Source: Pseudoxanthomonas sp. CF125
GTDB lineage: Bacteria; Pseudomonadota; Gammaproteobacteria; Xanthomonadales; Xanthomonadaceae
Direction: 5' to 3'
Length of the DNA stretch: 64,000 nucleotides
Assembly (NCBI RefSeq): GCF_900104085.1
Contig: NZ_FNLD01000001.1
Span: 1,284,331-1,348,330 of the forward strand
Position 1 is the stretch's first letter, and each line of letters starts with the position of its first letter. The position numbers were made by a program, and so were the translations under genes. Under the pieces are notes generated by a model. It was not told where the DNA came from, did not search any database, and saw only the letters and a program-made list of their open reading frames with translations. Shown here in pieces: positions 35,342-45,268 of the stretch.

Positions 35342-35977
35342 ATGAAACGACGAACTTCAATCTCTGCGGCACTCTGCTCTCTGGTTCTTGCCGGGGCCGC
35401 ATCGACAGCGCATGGCTTCACCGTCAACATCTCCAACGGGCTGACCCCGTCGATCTACCTGCGGGTCGGCAACGGCGTCTACACCGGCACTTTCACCAGC
35501 AACGGCACGCCCGGCAGCGGCGGCGGCATCAACCTGGTGTCGGTCACCGTGCCTGCGGCCCAGCTGGGCAACGGCACCGCATTGGCGATGACCGGCAACG
35601 GCACCCAGCCGAACAGCAACTACGACGGTTTCGCGTTCTGCAATGTTCCGGCGCAAATCTACGTGGGCGGCTTCAACCGCGGCGGCCTGCTTGCGGGCGG
35701 CACCGGCACTTTGAGCGTGACCGCGCCCGCCAGCCTAACCAACGCCGCTGGCGATAGCATTCCCTTCTCGCAGATCACCTGGACCAGCAGCGGCAACGGC
35801 GACACCGGCGCGCAACCGTTCCCGGCAGGGGCTTTTACCGGCGGCACCCAGACCCTGGCGAGCTTCCCGGTCAATACCTGGCGCGAAAGCTGCCACTCCT
35901 TTTCCTATCGCAACAACAACGTGGTGGCCTCGGGCGTCTACAACGGGCGCGTGACCTACACGCTGACCGTGCCATGA
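35342..35977 (+). CDS. Secreted pilin-like subunit, probable minor subunit
   Basis: 211 residues from MKRRTSISAALCSLVLAGAA (signal peptide, cut near AHG). The mature beta-rich chain is related to the preceding subunit by the LRVGNG, VSVTVPAAQLGNG and C-terminal NGRVTYTLTVP segments. Unlike that protein it holds two cysteines (in FAFCNVP and WRESCHSF) that could form a disulfide. Its ATG is the first base run after the internal terminator. The stop overlaps the next start (ATGA). Tip or adaptor subunit is a guess. Confidence 0.72.
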   Translation: MKRRTSISAALCSLVLAGAASTAHGFTVNISNGLTPSIYLRVGNGVYTGTFTSNGTPGSGGGINLVSVTVPAAQLGNGTALAMTGNGTQPNSNYDGFAFCNVPAQIYVGGFNRGGLLAGGTGTLSVTAPASLTNAAGDSIPFSQITWTSSGNGDTGAQPFPAGAFTGGTQTLASFPVNTWRESCHSFSYRNNNVVASGVYNGRVTYTLTVP

Positions 35978-36453
35978 GCTTGCGCACGACCTTCTTCGCA
36001 GCGGCGGCGGCATTGGCATTCGTCGCAACCGGCATGGCTCCGGCCGTGGCGCAGACCTACCGGGTGGACGACAGTGCCAGCCAGGTGCTGGGCGGCACCT
36101 TGCGCCTCAAACCGCAGCCGCCGGCCGGGCGCGGCCAATTGGATTCGAACGTCGCCGGCGAGATCGCCGTGGCCGTGCGCTTGGATGTGTCGCCCTGGAA
36201 AGGCCATCAGGCGCGTATCTATCTGACCGTTCCGACGCAGCCGGGCGCCGCGATCGCCACCCGCTGGAGCACCCGAGGGCGTCTGTTGCCCGGCGAGCTC
36301 CGCAGCGGGGAACGCACCCTGGTCTACGCAGGCCCGATTCAGACCGACACCCTGGAAGACACCCTGCGCCTGGCGATCCAGGCCGATGGACGCAAACTCC
36401 GCCGCGACGAGCAACTGGCCTTCGCGTTCGAAATCGATTTGGGAACACCATGA
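35974..36453 (+). CDS. Small secreted protein of the chaperone/barrel operon
   Basis: 159 residues, signal peptide MSLRTTFFAAAAALAFVA (cut near AVA or AQ). The mature part is cysteine-free and probably beta-sandwich (IAVAVRLDVSPWKGHQARIY, LAFAFEIDLGTP). No named domain is recognised. It is coupled by ATGA overlaps to the genes on both sides, so it belongs to the same assembly or surface system. It may be another subunit or a periplasmic helper. Confidence 0.7.
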   Translation: MSLRTTFFAAAAALAFVATGMAPAVAQTYRVDDSASQVLGGTLRLKPQPPAGRGQLDSNVAGEIAVAVRLDVSPWKGHQARIYLTVPTQPGAAIATRWSTRGRLLPGELRSGERTLVYAGPIQTDTLEDTLRLAIQADGRKLRRDEQLAFAFEIDLGTP

Positions 36454-37253
36454 TGCTCACGCAAAGCCACCTCCGACGGATCCTCGTCGCCTTTTGCTGC
36501 CTGGCGCCCGGCCTGGCCTGGGGACAAGGATTCTCCGCCCTGGTTTCCCCACCGCGGATCGAAGACAGCGCCAAGCCCGGCGAGACCTACCGCAACGTCA
36601 TCGAAATCACCAATGTTTCCGACAACGCCGCGCACTACACGGTGAAGACCGCCGACTGGACACTGCAGGCGGACGACACCGTGCAGTTCTCCGAGGCGCT
36701 GGCGCCGAGCAGTTGCCGCCCGTGGGTGGGATTGGAAGCGGGCGAACTGAACATGGCCGCCAACGGCAAGAAGCGCTACCGCTTCGAAGTGGCGGTGCCG
36801 GCCGATGCCCCCAGCGGCGAATGCCGTTTCGCGATCATGATCGAAGGCGATCCGGAAAGCGTGGACGGCGGCGTCGCCATTCCGGTGTCCGGACGTATCG
36901 GCGTCATCGTCTACCTCACCCTTGGCGATGCCGCCGCACAACTGGCGATCGCCGGCCAGAAGCTGCGGACGGTCGATGGACGGCTGCTGCCGATGCTGTC
37001 GGTGCGCAATAACGGCAACGCGCACGCGCGCTTGCAAGGTTTTGTCGATGGCAAGGACGGCAGCGGCAAGACCTTCGCGTTCGCACCCTCCACGCTGCCC
37101 ATCCTGCCCGGCGAAACCCGCGAGATTCCGCTCACGCCGCAGGGCGACAGCGAGGACGCGCCCGCTCCGACGCTGACTTATCCCCTGCAGCTGAAAGGCC
37201 GCCTGGACTGGGGCAAGCAGCATCTGGATATCGAGACGACCCTGTCGCGATGA
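36450..37253 (+). CDS. Periplasmic PapD-like assembly chaperone
   Basis: 267 residues with a signal peptide ending LAWG-QG. The N-terminal immunoglobulin-like half (SALVSPPRIEDSAKPGETYR, IEITNVSDNAAHYTV, GKKRYRFEVAVPADAP) has the layout of pilus chaperones; a Cys pair (PSSCRPW, SGECRFAI) may form a disulfide. A second beta domain follows (PMLSVRNNGNAHARLQGFV). Its place ahead of an outer-membrane barrel gene supports a chaperone role. The classic PapD Arg/Lys anchor pair cannot be assigned with confidence. Confidence 0.68.
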   Translation: MMLTQSHLRRILVAFCCLAPGLAWGQGFSALVSPPRIEDSAKPGETYRNVIEITNVSDNAAHYTVKTADWTLQADDTVQFSEALAPSSCRPWVGLEAGELNMAANGKKRYRFEVAVPADAPSGECRFAIMIEGDPESVDGGVAIPVSGRIGVIVYLTLGDAAAQLAIAGQKLRTVDGRLLPMLSVRNNGNAHARLQGFVDGKDGSGKTFAFAPSTLPILPGETREIPLTPQGDSEDAPAPTLTYPLQLKGRLDWGKQHLDIETTLSR

Positions 37254-39235
37254 ATCCGCGCACCGGACATCCGCGCCTGGCGCTTGCTTTGGGCATCGCC
37301 GGCATTCTGGCGATGCGCACCGCATACGCGCAGCAGGCCGATGCCGCTCCAGCGTACCGCGACCGAATCATCGCAACGCATGATCTGCAAGCGTTGCCGC
37401 CCGACGAAGAAGCCGAACAGGACGGCAACGGATTGCCGCGATCATTCCGCATCGAACTGCTGGCCAGCCGCAACGAGCGCGGCGGCGACCGCTACGACGA
37501 GTACGGAATTTCCGCAGGCGGCCATTGGGAAACCGCGGACTGGGGCGCGTTCTCGTTGGACGCCACCTTGTTCGACAGCGACCGCAAGCGTTTCGATGGA
37601 CTGCAAGGCAGCCAAGGCGGACTGGGAGGCGCGGCCACGCTGTGGCAACGCGATCTGTATTTGAATGGCGGCTGGCGCGTGAACAATGGCCTCGGCGTGC
37701 TGAACACCCCATCGACTCCGCTGCAACGCAGCCAATACCGTTTCTACCTGCCTACCGTGGCCTTCGCAGGCGTCAGCAGCGAATGGCAGGACGATCGGCG
37801 CGGACTGTTGGTGCAAGGTTCCTTCGGCCGAGCCGGTCTGTACAACGGCACACGAGTGGTGGGCTTCGAACTGGCCGACGGCGAAGCGGCTTCGCTGGGC
37901 GCGCAATGGCAATGGTCGCCGCAGTGGAGCAGCGCCGCATCGTTCCTGGGCACCCATGGCCGCATCGTGCCGGACGATAGCGGCGAAGCGGTGTTCGAAC
38001 CGGGCGACACCCAGGCTTTGTACGCCGCTACCGCCTGGCAGGGCGAACGCGACAGCGTGCAGCTGAATCTGCTGGCCAGCGACAGCGACATCGGCGACGC
38101 TGCGGGCGCGTGGATCGACGCCAGCGCGCGGCGCGGACGCTACACGCACAACTACGGCGGGTACCGCTTGCAGCCCGACCTCTCCTGGGGCGCCTTGCCG
38201 ATCAACAACGATATCCAGGGCGGTTATTACCGCATCGCCTATCAGTACGCGCGCTGGATCTGGAACGCCAGCGTGGACCGCATCGAATCCATCTCCGGCG
38301 CCGGCTTCGACGGCACTTACGCTACCGGATACGCACGTTACCAAGCCGACAGCACGCTCGGTTACGGCGCCAGCCTCAATCTGCGCCATTCCAGCGACAC
38401 CGCCCATAGCGCACAGTTGTTCCTGGACAAGAGCACCGCCTGGGGCCAGACCCGCGTGCAAATCGATCAGGCCGGCACCGGCGGCGATCAGGAAAGTTGG
38501 CAGGTCAGCGTGGACCAAGCGCTGCCCTTGCAGCAGGGCACTCGCCTTTCGGCTTCCCTGGCTTATGGCGAGCTGCGCTACGAAGATCAGGACGAAGCGA
38601 CCCGCGCCGCCACGCTTTCGCTGTATGGCGGGCGCGACATAAGCGAGCGCCTGTCGATCGACGGCAGCGCGCGCTGGACCCACGGCGACGGCGATAGCGC
38701 GGTGCGCGGCACCGATTTCAATCTGGGCTTGAACTGGCGCATGACTCCGCGCTGGTCGGTGAACGCGGCGCTCTACCAGAGCACCGGTTCGCAGCGGTCT
38801 CCCTTCGTCCTCGATCCGCTGGTCACCGAAACCCCTTTCATCTCGTTGCCGCGCGACCGCTCGGTCTTCCTGACATTGCGTTACGAACGCAGCGCCGGAC
38901 GGCCGCAGGCGGTGTTGGGCGGCGCAGCCGGCGGCCCCACCGGCTCGATAGCCGGCAGTCTGTTCCTGGATGAGAACGGCGATGGCGTGCGCGCCGCCTC
39001 CGAACAACCGGCCGCCAACATCACCGTGCTGCTGGACGGCCGCTACGCGATGCGCACCGACAGTCTGGGCAATTTCGAATTCCCGCGGGTCGCCGCCGGG
39101 TCGCACCGCGTGACCGTGGTGCCGGACAATCTGCCATTGCCCTGGTACATCGACGATACGGCGGCCCAGCGGGTGGTGCAGGTGGCGGTCCGGCAGGCGG
39201 CGCGGGTGGAGATAGGCGCGCGCAGGCAGCGCTGA
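37250..39235 (+). CDS. Outer-membrane beta-barrel, usher-like, with C-terminal B-type domain
   Basis: 661 residues, signal peptide cut near TAYA. The long middle part alternates polar and aromatic residues like a barrel (GYYRIAYQYARWIWNASVDR, YGASLNLRHSSDTAHSAQLF). Residues about 565-655 form an SdrD/CNA-B-like or carboxypeptidase-regulatory-like beta-sandwich (GSLFLDENGDGVRAASEQPA, LDGRYAMRTDSLGNFEFPRV). Ushers of classic pili are over 800 residues, so this is shorter and distinct. It ends the operon; its start overlaps the chaperone stop. An export channel is inferred. Confidence 0.68.
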   Translation: MNPRTGHPRLALALGIAGILAMRTAYAQQADAAPAYRDRIIATHDLQALPPDEEAEQDGNGLPRSFRIELLASRNERGGDRYDEYGISAGGHWETADWGAFSLDATLFDSDRKRFDGLQGSQGGLGGAATLWQRDLYLNGGWRVNNGLGVLNTPSTPLQRSQYRFYLPTVAFAGVSSEWQDDRRGLLVQGSFGRAGLYNGTRVVGFELADGEAASLGAQWQWSPQWSSAASFLGTHGRIVPDDSGEAVFEPGDTQALYAATAWQGERDSVQLNLLASDSDIGDAAGAWIDASARRGRYTHNYGGYRLQPDLSWGALPINNDIQGGYYRIAYQYARWIWNASVDRIESISGAGFDGTYATGYARYQADSTLGYGASLNLRHSSDTAHSAQLFLDKSTAWGQTRVQIDQAGTGGDQESWQVSVDQALPLQQGTRLSASLAYGELRYEDQDEATRAATLSLYGGRDISERLSIDGSARWTHGDGDSAVRGTDFNLGLNWRMTPRWSVNAALYQSTGSQRSPFVLDPLVTETPFISLPRDRSVFLTLRYERSAGRPQAVLGGAAGGPTGSIAGSLFLDENGDGVRAASEQPAANITVLLDGRYAMRTDSLGNFEFPRVAAGSHRVTVVPDNLPLPWYIDDTAAQRVVQVAVRQAARVEIGARRQR

Positions 39236-39268
39236 GTCCCTCGCTCTTGGCTCAGCATCCGGCCCGGT

Positions 39269-39298
39269 TTGCGCCTGGCGGCTACGGACGGCTATAAT
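39269..39298 (+). promoter_or_regulatory. Sigma-70 promoter of rpsB
   Basis: TTGCGC (39269-39274), 18-bp spacer, perfect -10 TATAAT (39293-39298). Predicted start about 39305, giving a leader of about 230 nt before rpsB. Confidence 0.75.
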
Positions 39299-39384
39299 TC
39301 CGCGGCTTTGTCGGGCCAAACCCGCAAGACCGCCCATGCCGGGCGACACCGGCAAATACACACCTGCTGCCACAGCCCGTGCCG

Positions 39385-39420
39385 GGGTGCCTCAAGATTC
39401 CTTTGGAATCAAGGGGTTCG
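39385..39420 (+). promoter_or_regulatory. Structured rpsB leader hairpin
   Basis: Stem CCTC-AA-GATTCC / GGAATC-AA-GGGG around a TTT loop, with a symmetric AA/AA internal loop, sits in the long rpsB leader. In E. coli S2 represses rpsB through its leader RNA; this may be the matching element. Inference from position and structure only. Confidence 0.4.
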
Positions 39421-39535
39421 GACACGGAAGCCGCAGGGAGGCCCAACCCCGGAACCATCGCCTGCCCGCACTCAGCGGTCGGGCAACCGCCTTTACCCAA
39501 AGCTGGCGGCCGGTTCCCCATCAGGAGTTACCGCA

Positions 39536-40378
39536 ATGCCCCAAGTCACCATGCGCCAGATGCTGGAAGCCGGCGTCCATTTCGGCCACCAGACCCGCTA
39601 TTGGAATCCCAAGATGGCGCCGTACATCTTCGGCGCCCGCGGCAAGATCCACATCATCAATCTCGAGAAGACCGTCCCGCTCTTCACCGACGCGATGAAC
39701 TTCATCTCCGGCATCGCCCAGAGGCGCGGCATCGTCCTGTTCCTCGGCACCAAGCGCAGCGCGCGCGAGCCGATGAAGGAAGAAGCCATCCGCAGCGGCC
39801 AGCCGTATATGACCCAGCGCTGGCTGGGCGGCACCCTGACCAACTTCGCCACGGTGAAGAAGTCGGTGGCGCGCCTGAAGGAGCTGGAAGCCGGCGAAAC
39901 CGACGGCACCTTCGACAAGCTGGTCAAGCACGAAGTGCTGGGCCTGCGCCGCGAGCGCGAAAAGCTGTTCGCTTCGCTGGGCGGCATCAAGGACATGAAC
40001 CGCCTGCCCGACGCGCTGTTCGTGATCGACATCGGCCATGAAGACATCGCCATCAAGGAAGCCAAGAAGCTCGGCATTCCGGTGATCGCCGTGGTCGACA
40101 GCAACTACGACCCGGCCCTGGTCGACTACCCGATCCCGGGCAACGACGACGCCATCCGCGCCGTGCAGCTGTACGCACGCGCCGCCGCCGACGCCGTGCT
40201 GGAAGGCAAGGCCGCCGCTCCCAATTCCGCCTCCGTGCGCGAAGAAGAGTTCGTGGAGCTGGGCGCCGATGGCAAGAAGGCCCCGCGCGGCCGCGCTCCG
40301 GCCAAGAAGACCGCTTCGGCAGCTGCCAACGCCGAAGTAGCCGAGAACGAAGCGGCCGACAAGGAAGCCGCCGAGTAA
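39536..40378 (+). CDS. rpsB: 30S ribosomal protein S2
   Basis: 280 residues from [20 protein letters not shown], with AGGAG 8 nt upstream. Family motifs [24 protein letters not shown] and [18 protein letters not shown] are intact. The C-terminus is about 40 residues longer than E. coli S2 and is an Ala/Lys/Glu-rich low-complexity tail ([20 protein letters not shown]). The frame runs upstream through the leader but has no start there. Confidence 0.98.
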   Translation: MPQVTMRQMLEAGVHFGHQTRYWNPKMAPYIFGARGKIHIINLEKTVPLFTDAMNFISGIAQRRGIVLFLGTKRSAREPMKEEAIRSGQPYMTQRWLGGTLTNFATVKKSVARLKELEAGETDGTFDKLVKHEVLGLRREREKLFASLGGIKDMNRLPDALFVIDIGHEDIAIKEAKKLGIPVIAVVDSNYDPALVDYPIPGNDDAIRAVQLYARAAADAVLEGKAAAPNSASVREEEFVELGADGKKAPRGRAPAKKTASAAANAEVAENEAADKEAAE

Positions 40379-40390
40379 TCACGGCGCAAT

Positions 40391-40508
40391 GCGGCCGCGC
40401 GACGATGCGCGGCCGCCTATCCATAGGGTGGGCCCGGCCCACCATTGTTTCAGCGATGGCCGGTTTCGAATTGACCGGCTATTTCATAACGGCGGGCCTG
40501 GGCCCGCC
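40391..40508. repeat. Four hairpins in the rpsB-tsf gap
   Basis: GCGGCCGCGC/GCGCGGCCGC (40391-40416, 10 bp), GGTGGGCC-C-GGCCCACC (40427-40443), GCCGGT/ACCGGC (40459-40479) and GGCGGGCC-TG-GGCCCGCC (40491-40508). None has a T-run. The second and fourth resemble a repeat doublet inserted between the two cotranscribed genes. Confidence 0.75.
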
Positions 40509-40530
40509 CTACGCATATCGAGGTAATTCC

Positions 40531-41409
<879 letters not shown>

Positions 41410-41431
41410 GCGCCGGCTCCCCGCAGCAAGC

Positions 41432-41460
41432 AAAAAAGCCGCGGATTCCGCGGCTTTTTT
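41432..41460 (+). terminator. Terminator of the rpsB-tsf operon
   Basis: GCCGCGG-ATT-CCGCGGC stem, extended by A/T pairs on both sides, with six T at the end. Confidence 0.95.
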
Positions 41461-41466
41461 GTTGGT

Positions 41467-41571
41467 GTAGGTCGGGGCTACGCCCCCGACGCGATGTTTG
41501 CCATAAGTCCATGCCGGCCCTGATTTTCGGTTGCGCGCATGACTCTTGTCGGGGACGTAGCCCCGACCTAC
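41467..41571. repeat. REP-like doublet, family B, after tsf
   Basis: GTAGGTCGGGGCTACGCCCC at 41467 and the inverted copy ending at 41571 (GGGGACGTAGCCCCGACCTAC with one change). It ends one base before the stop codon of the converging AIM24-family gene. Confidence 0.9.
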
Positions 41572-41572
41572 T

Positions 41573-42268
41573 TCATTCCTTGGCCTGGAACACCACTTCT
41601 TCGTAGGGCTGCACCACTACCCAGCCTTCGCCGGCGAACCTCAACTGCACGCTTTCGCCCGAGCCGCGGCCCAGCAGCGTGCCCAGGGAAATATCGGTGA
41701 CGATTTCCGGCGCAAGCCCGCCCGACCAGGCGACGGTGGCGTTGGGGTCGGTGAACACCGGGCCGGTCTGCGCGTTGACCGGCAGCGTCAGCGGCTCGTA
41801 GTGCGAAGTGATGGCGACGATGCCGCTGCCGCTCAGGCGCACGTTGAACAGGCCGCCGGAAAGCATGCCGGCCACCTTGCGCATCATGGTGATCTTGCTT
41901 TCGATGCCCGACTCGACCGCCAGCACGTCGTTGCCGTTGACGAAAATGGCTTCGCCGGCCAAACGCAGCAAAGTGATCTTCTTGCCGGCATCGGCCAGGT
42001 ACACGCGGCCCTCGCCTTCCACCTTCATCAGCTGCATGCCTTCGCCGCTGACCATTTTCTTCAGCAGGTTGCCCAGGCCCTGCTCCATGATGCCCTGGCG
42101 GGTGAACTTCACGCTGCCCTTGCGCGCCACCATGGACCCGGCCTTGGCCCAGACCATGCCGTTCAGGCGCACCTCGAGCATATGCGCGCTTTCCAGTTCG
42201 AAGGCATCGCTGCCTACGTCTTTTTCCTTCGACGATGCCAGGAATTCCTGCAGGGTACGCACACTCAT
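41573..42268 (-). CDS. AIM24 / TIGR00266-family protein
   Basis: 231 residues from MSVRTLQEFLASSKEK with AAGGAG upstream. Beta-helical (TRAP-like) fold family: KAGSMVARKGSVKFTRQGIM, SGGLFNVRLSGSGIVAITSH, PNATVAWSGGLAPEIV. Bacterial members have no settled function; the mitochondrial relative Aim24 affects membrane organisation. It is divergent from the cupin gene and has no membrane segment. The TGA stop touches the family-B repeat. Confidence 0.85.
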   Translation of the reverse strand: MSVRTLQEFLASSKEKDVGSDAFELESAHMLEVRLNGMVWAKAGSMVARKGSVKFTRQGIMEQGLGNLLKKMVSGEGMQLMKVEGEGRVYLADAGKKITLLRLAGEAIFVNGNDVLAVESGIESKITMMRKVAGMLSGGLFNVRLSGSGIVAITSHYEPLTLPVNAQTGPVFTDPNATVAWSGGLAPEIVTDISLGTLLGRGSGESVQLRFAGEGWVVVQPYEEVVFQAKE

Positions 42269-42345
42269 ATCTACTCCTTGATGATGGACGGGCGACGATT
42301 CGCCACGATCGCCATAATAAGTCCTTCCCATCCTGGAGCTTGACC

Positions 42346-42723
42346 ATGCCCGGCATCGTCCGCATTCCGCACCACACCACCGGCAGTACGCCGGAAGCCG
42401 TGGCCAGCGAACGGCTGGTCGCGGGCACGCCCAGACAGACCGTCGCCAACGCCTACTCGGATGCGGGCAATGCCTTCCATTGCGGCCTTTGGGAGGGCGA
42501 AGTGGGCGCGTGGCGCGTCAGTTATGCCGAGCACGAGTTCTGCCATCTGCTGGCCGGGCGCGTGCGTCTGATCGGCGACGACGCCTGCGAGATCACGCTG
42601 CAGGCAGGCGACAGTTTCGTCATACCCGCCGGTTTCGAAGGCGTATGGGAAGTATTGGAACCCGCACGCAAACTCTACGCGGTTTACGAACCCGAGCCTG
42701 ACGATAGGCATGCGCTCGGCTAG
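42346..42723 (+). CDS. Small cupin-domain protein (ethanolamine-utilisation EutQ-like cupin)
   Basis: 125-residue single-domain cupin. Motif 1 region is VSYAEHEFCHLLAGRVRLIG and motif 2 is LQAGDSFVIPAGFEGVWEV, as in the DUF861/(S)-ureidoglycine-type cupin group. Only some of the usual metal-binding histidines are present. The enzymatic role is unknown. The start ATG at 42346 has TGGAG upstream; the next gene, pyrH, follows after 36 nt. Confidence 0.82.
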   Translation: MPGIVRIPHHTTGSTPEAVASERLVAGTPRQTVANAYSDAGNAFHCGLWEGEVGAWRVSYAEHEFCHLLAGRVRLIGDDACEITLQAGDSFVIPAGFEGVWEVLEPARKLYAVYEPEPDDRHALG

Positions 42724-42759
42724 AATGAGCACGCTGACACCCAACGCCTAGAGGCATCC

Positions 42760-43485
42760 ATGACCGCTCCCCTCGCCTATCGCCGCATCCTGCTCAAACT
42801 TTCCGGCGAGGCTTTGATGGGGGCCGAGGATTATGGAATCGATCCGGCCGTGATCGGACGCATCGCCCGCGAGATCATCGAGGCGCGCGAAGCGGGTGCA
42901 GAAATCGGCCTGGTGATCGGCGGCGGCAACATCTTCCGCGGCGCCGGCTTGGCCGCCAGCGGCATGGACCGTGTGACCGGCGACCAGATGGGCATGCTGG
43001 CCACGGTGATCAATGCGCTGGCCATGCAGGACGCCCTGGAAAAGCTGGGTGCGCGCGTGCGCGTCATGAGCGCGCTGAAGATCAACGACGTGTGCGAGGA
43101 CTACATCCGCCGCCGTGCCGTGCGCCATCTGGAGAAGGGCCGCATCGCCATTTTCGCCGCCGGTACCGGCAATCCGTTCTTCACCACCGACTCGGGCGCG
43201 GCCTTGCGCGCGATCGAGATCGGTGCGGACCTTCTGCTGAAAGCGACCAAGGTAGACGGCGTATACGACCGCGACCCCGGCAAGTTCCCCGATGCCGTGC
43301 GTTTCGACCAACTGACCTACGACGAAGTCCTGAGCCGCGACCTGCAGGTCATGGATACCGCCGCCTTCGCCCTGTGCCGCGACAGCGACGTGCCGCTGCG
43401 CATCTACGACCTGTCGGTGCCGGGCAACCTGATGCGCATCCTGCGTGGCGAGAATATCGGCACGCTGGTGAAGGGCCGCGGGTAA
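42760..43485 (+). CDS. pyrH: Uridylate kinase
   Basis: 241 residues. It phosphorylates UMP to UDP. Amino-acid-kinase fold motifs [47 protein letters not shown] and the Asp-rich [14 protein letters not shown] are intact. It normally precedes frr; here a repeat and a cation exporter gene stand between them. Confidence 0.98.
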   Translation: MTAPLAYRRILLKLSGEALMGAEDYGIDPAVIGRIAREIIEAREAGAEIGLVIGGGNIFRGAGLAASGMDRVTGDQMGMLATVINALAMQDALEKLGARVRVMSALKINDVCEDYIRRRAVRHLEKGRIAIFAAGTGNPFFTTDSGAALRAIEIGADLLLKATKVDGVYDRDPGKFPDAVRFDQLTYDEVLSRDLQVMDTAAFALCRDSDVPLRIYDLSVPGNLMRILRGENIGTLVKGRG

Positions 43486-43520
43486 AACTGGAAACGGGAA
43501 CTGGGGAAGGTTCTTGCTTT

Positions 43521-43640
43521 GCCCCCTTTGGAAAAGGGGGCTACGGGGGGATTTGCTCTTGATCTTGCTTTAAGACGAGCAACAGCGAAGCAAAAGCAAA
43601 AGCAAATCCCCCTCAATCCCCCTTTTTCAAAGGGGGAGGC
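43521..43640. repeat. Palindromic repeat, family F, after pyrH
   Basis: GCCCCCTTTGGAAAAGGGGG..GGGGGGATTTGC on the left mirrors GCAAATCCCCCTCAATCC and CCCTTTTTCAAAGGGGGAG on the right. The centre has an A-rich AAGCAAAAGCAAAAGC tract, also seen in the repeat inside dnaE. The copy fills most of the 213-nt pyrH to cation-exporter gap. Confidence 0.8.
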
Positions 43641-43698
43641 ACCGGCCGATTCCCGATGTAATTGTGTCCACCAAGCTGCATTAGCCAGGCTATCGCAC

Positions 43699-44601
43699 AT
43701 GGCGCATATCCACTCCCACGACTCCGCTACGCAAGCCTTCGGCTGGGCCATTGTGGTCAATTTGGCCTATACGGCCCTGGAAGCCGGCTACGGTTTCCAC
43801 ACCAATTCGCTGGCCCTGCTCTCCGACGCCCTGCACAACCTGGGCGATGTGCTGGGGCTGGGGCTGGCCTGGGCAGCCGCCAAGCTGGCGCAACGTCCGC
43901 CCACTCAAAGCCACACCTACGGATGGCGCCGCGCCACGCTGTTGTCGCCACTGGCCAATTCCATCCTGTTGATGGCGTTTTCCGGGGCATTGGGTTGGGA
44001 AGCCATCCGGCGCTTCAGTGCGCCGCCCTCCATCCCGGCCATACCGGTGATGGTGGTTGCGGGGATAGGGATCTTCGTAAATCTGGGCGCGGCGTGGCTG
44101 CTGCGCGACGGGCATGGGCACGATCTGAACAAGCGCGGCGCGTTCCTGCACCTGATCGCAGATGCGGCGGTCTCGCTGGCGGCGGTGTTGGCGGGCGCGG
44201 GCATGCTGGCGTTCGGATGGGCCTGGCTGGACCCCGCCATTGCCCTGCTGGTAAGCGTGGTGATCGCGGTCGGCACCTTCGGCCTGCTGCGCGACAGCTT
44301 CAACGCGGCCATGGACGCGGTGCCGGCCAATATCGACCAGTCGGAAGTGCAGGCCTTCCTTTCGTCCCAACCCGGGGTGAAGGCGGTCCATCATTTGCAC
44401 ATCTGGCCGCTGGGCGCCAACGAGATCGCCCTTACCGCGCATCTGGTGCGTCCGGAAGACCAGGATCACGATGCCTTCATCGACGCCACCACGCATGCGC
44501 TGGACCATCGTTTCGGCATCAACCACGCCACCTTGCAGATCGAACGCGGCATGGCCTGCGGGCACGACCTGCACGATGCGGCGCCGCATCATTCGCATTG
44601 A
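43699..44601 (+). CDS. Cation diffusion facilitator (zinc/cobalt/cadmium exporter)
   Basis: 300-residue inner-membrane proton/metal antiporter. Histidine-rich ends (MAHIHSHDS and GHDLHDAAPHHSH) may bind metal. The membrane metal-site motifs are LLSDALHNLGD (D43, H46, D50 region) and HLIADAAVSL; about six transmembrane segments are seen. The C-terminal cytoplasmic domain has VKAVHHLHIWPLG. Metal specificity cannot be told. Inserted between pyrH and frr. Confidence 0.92.
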   Translation: MAHIHSHDSATQAFGWAIVVNLAYTALEAGYGFHTNSLALLSDALHNLGDVLGLGLAWAAAKLAQRPPTQSHTYGWRRATLLSPLANSILLMAFSGALGWEAIRRFSAPPSIPAIPVMVVAGIGIFVNLGAAWLLRDGHGHDLNKRGAFLHLIADAAVSLAAVLAGAGMLAFGWAWLDPAIALLVSVVIAVGTFGLLRDSFNAAMDAVPANIDQSEVQAFLSSQPGVKAVHHLHIWPLGANEIALTAHLVRPEDQDHDAFIDATTHALDHRFGINHATLQIERGMACGHDLHDAAPHHSH

Positions 44602-44647
44602 TCGCGGCAGGCCGGCCGCCCTGGAACCCCAACCGGTCCAGCAGGCA

Positions 44648-44668
44648 AACCCCGTATAATCAGGGGTT
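44648..44668 (+). promoter_or_regulatory. Promoter -10 of frr within an inverted repeat
   Basis: Perfect TATAAT at 44655-44660, 34 nt before frr, lies in the loop of AACCCC-GTATAATCA-GGGGTT. No good -35 is visible. The palindrome around the -10 could be an operator. Confidence 0.5.
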
Positions 44669-44694
44669 CGTAGAAACTGCTATGGGATCCGGCG

Positions 44695-45252
44695 ATGCTC
44701 AACGAAATCAAGAAAGACGCCCAGGCGCGCATGGCCAAGAGCATCGAGGCGCTGCGTCACGACCTGACCAAACTGCGCACCGGCCGCGCCACCACCGCGC
44801 TGGTCGATCATCTGAAAGTCAACTACTACGGCTCCGACATGCCGCTGACCCAGGTCGCCAGCGTGACGGTGACCGATGCGCGTTCGCTCACGATCAGCCC
44901 GTGGGAAAAGCAGATGGTCTCGGCGGTGGAAAAAGCGATCCTGGCCTCGGACCTGGGCCTGACCCCCAATACCGCCGGCACGGTGATCCGCATCAATATC
45001 CCCGCGCTGACCGAAGAACGCCGCCGCGAGCTGTCCAAGCATGTGCATGGCGAAGGCGAAAACTCCAAGATCGCCATCCGCAATATCCGTCGCGACGCCA
45101 ACCAGCAGGTCAAGGACCTGTTGAAGGAAAAGGAAATCACCGAGGACGAGGAACGTCAGACCCAGGACGAGATCCAGAAGCTCACCGACAAGGCGATCAA
45201 GGATGTCGATGAGGTGGTGAAGGCCAAAGAACAGGAACTGATGTCCGTCTGA
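44695..45252 (+). CDS. frr: Ribosome recycling factor
   Basis: 185 residues, the usual RRF length. Splits post-termination ribosomes with EF-G. Helical motifs [35 protein letters not shown] and the basic [13 protein letters not shown] are typical. It begins the frr-uppS-cdsA-dxr-rseP-bamA run. Confidence 0.98.
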   Translation: MLNEIKKDAQARMAKSIEALRHDLTKLRTGRATTALVDHLKVNYYGSDMPLTQVASVTVTDARSLTISPWEKQMVSAVEKAILASDLGLTPNTAGTVIRINIPALTEERRRELSKHVHGEGENSKIAIRNIRRDANQQVKDLLKEKEITEDEERQTQDEIQKLTDKAIKDVDEVVKAKEQELMSV

Positions 45253-45268
45253 CGCAGTCGCATACCCG

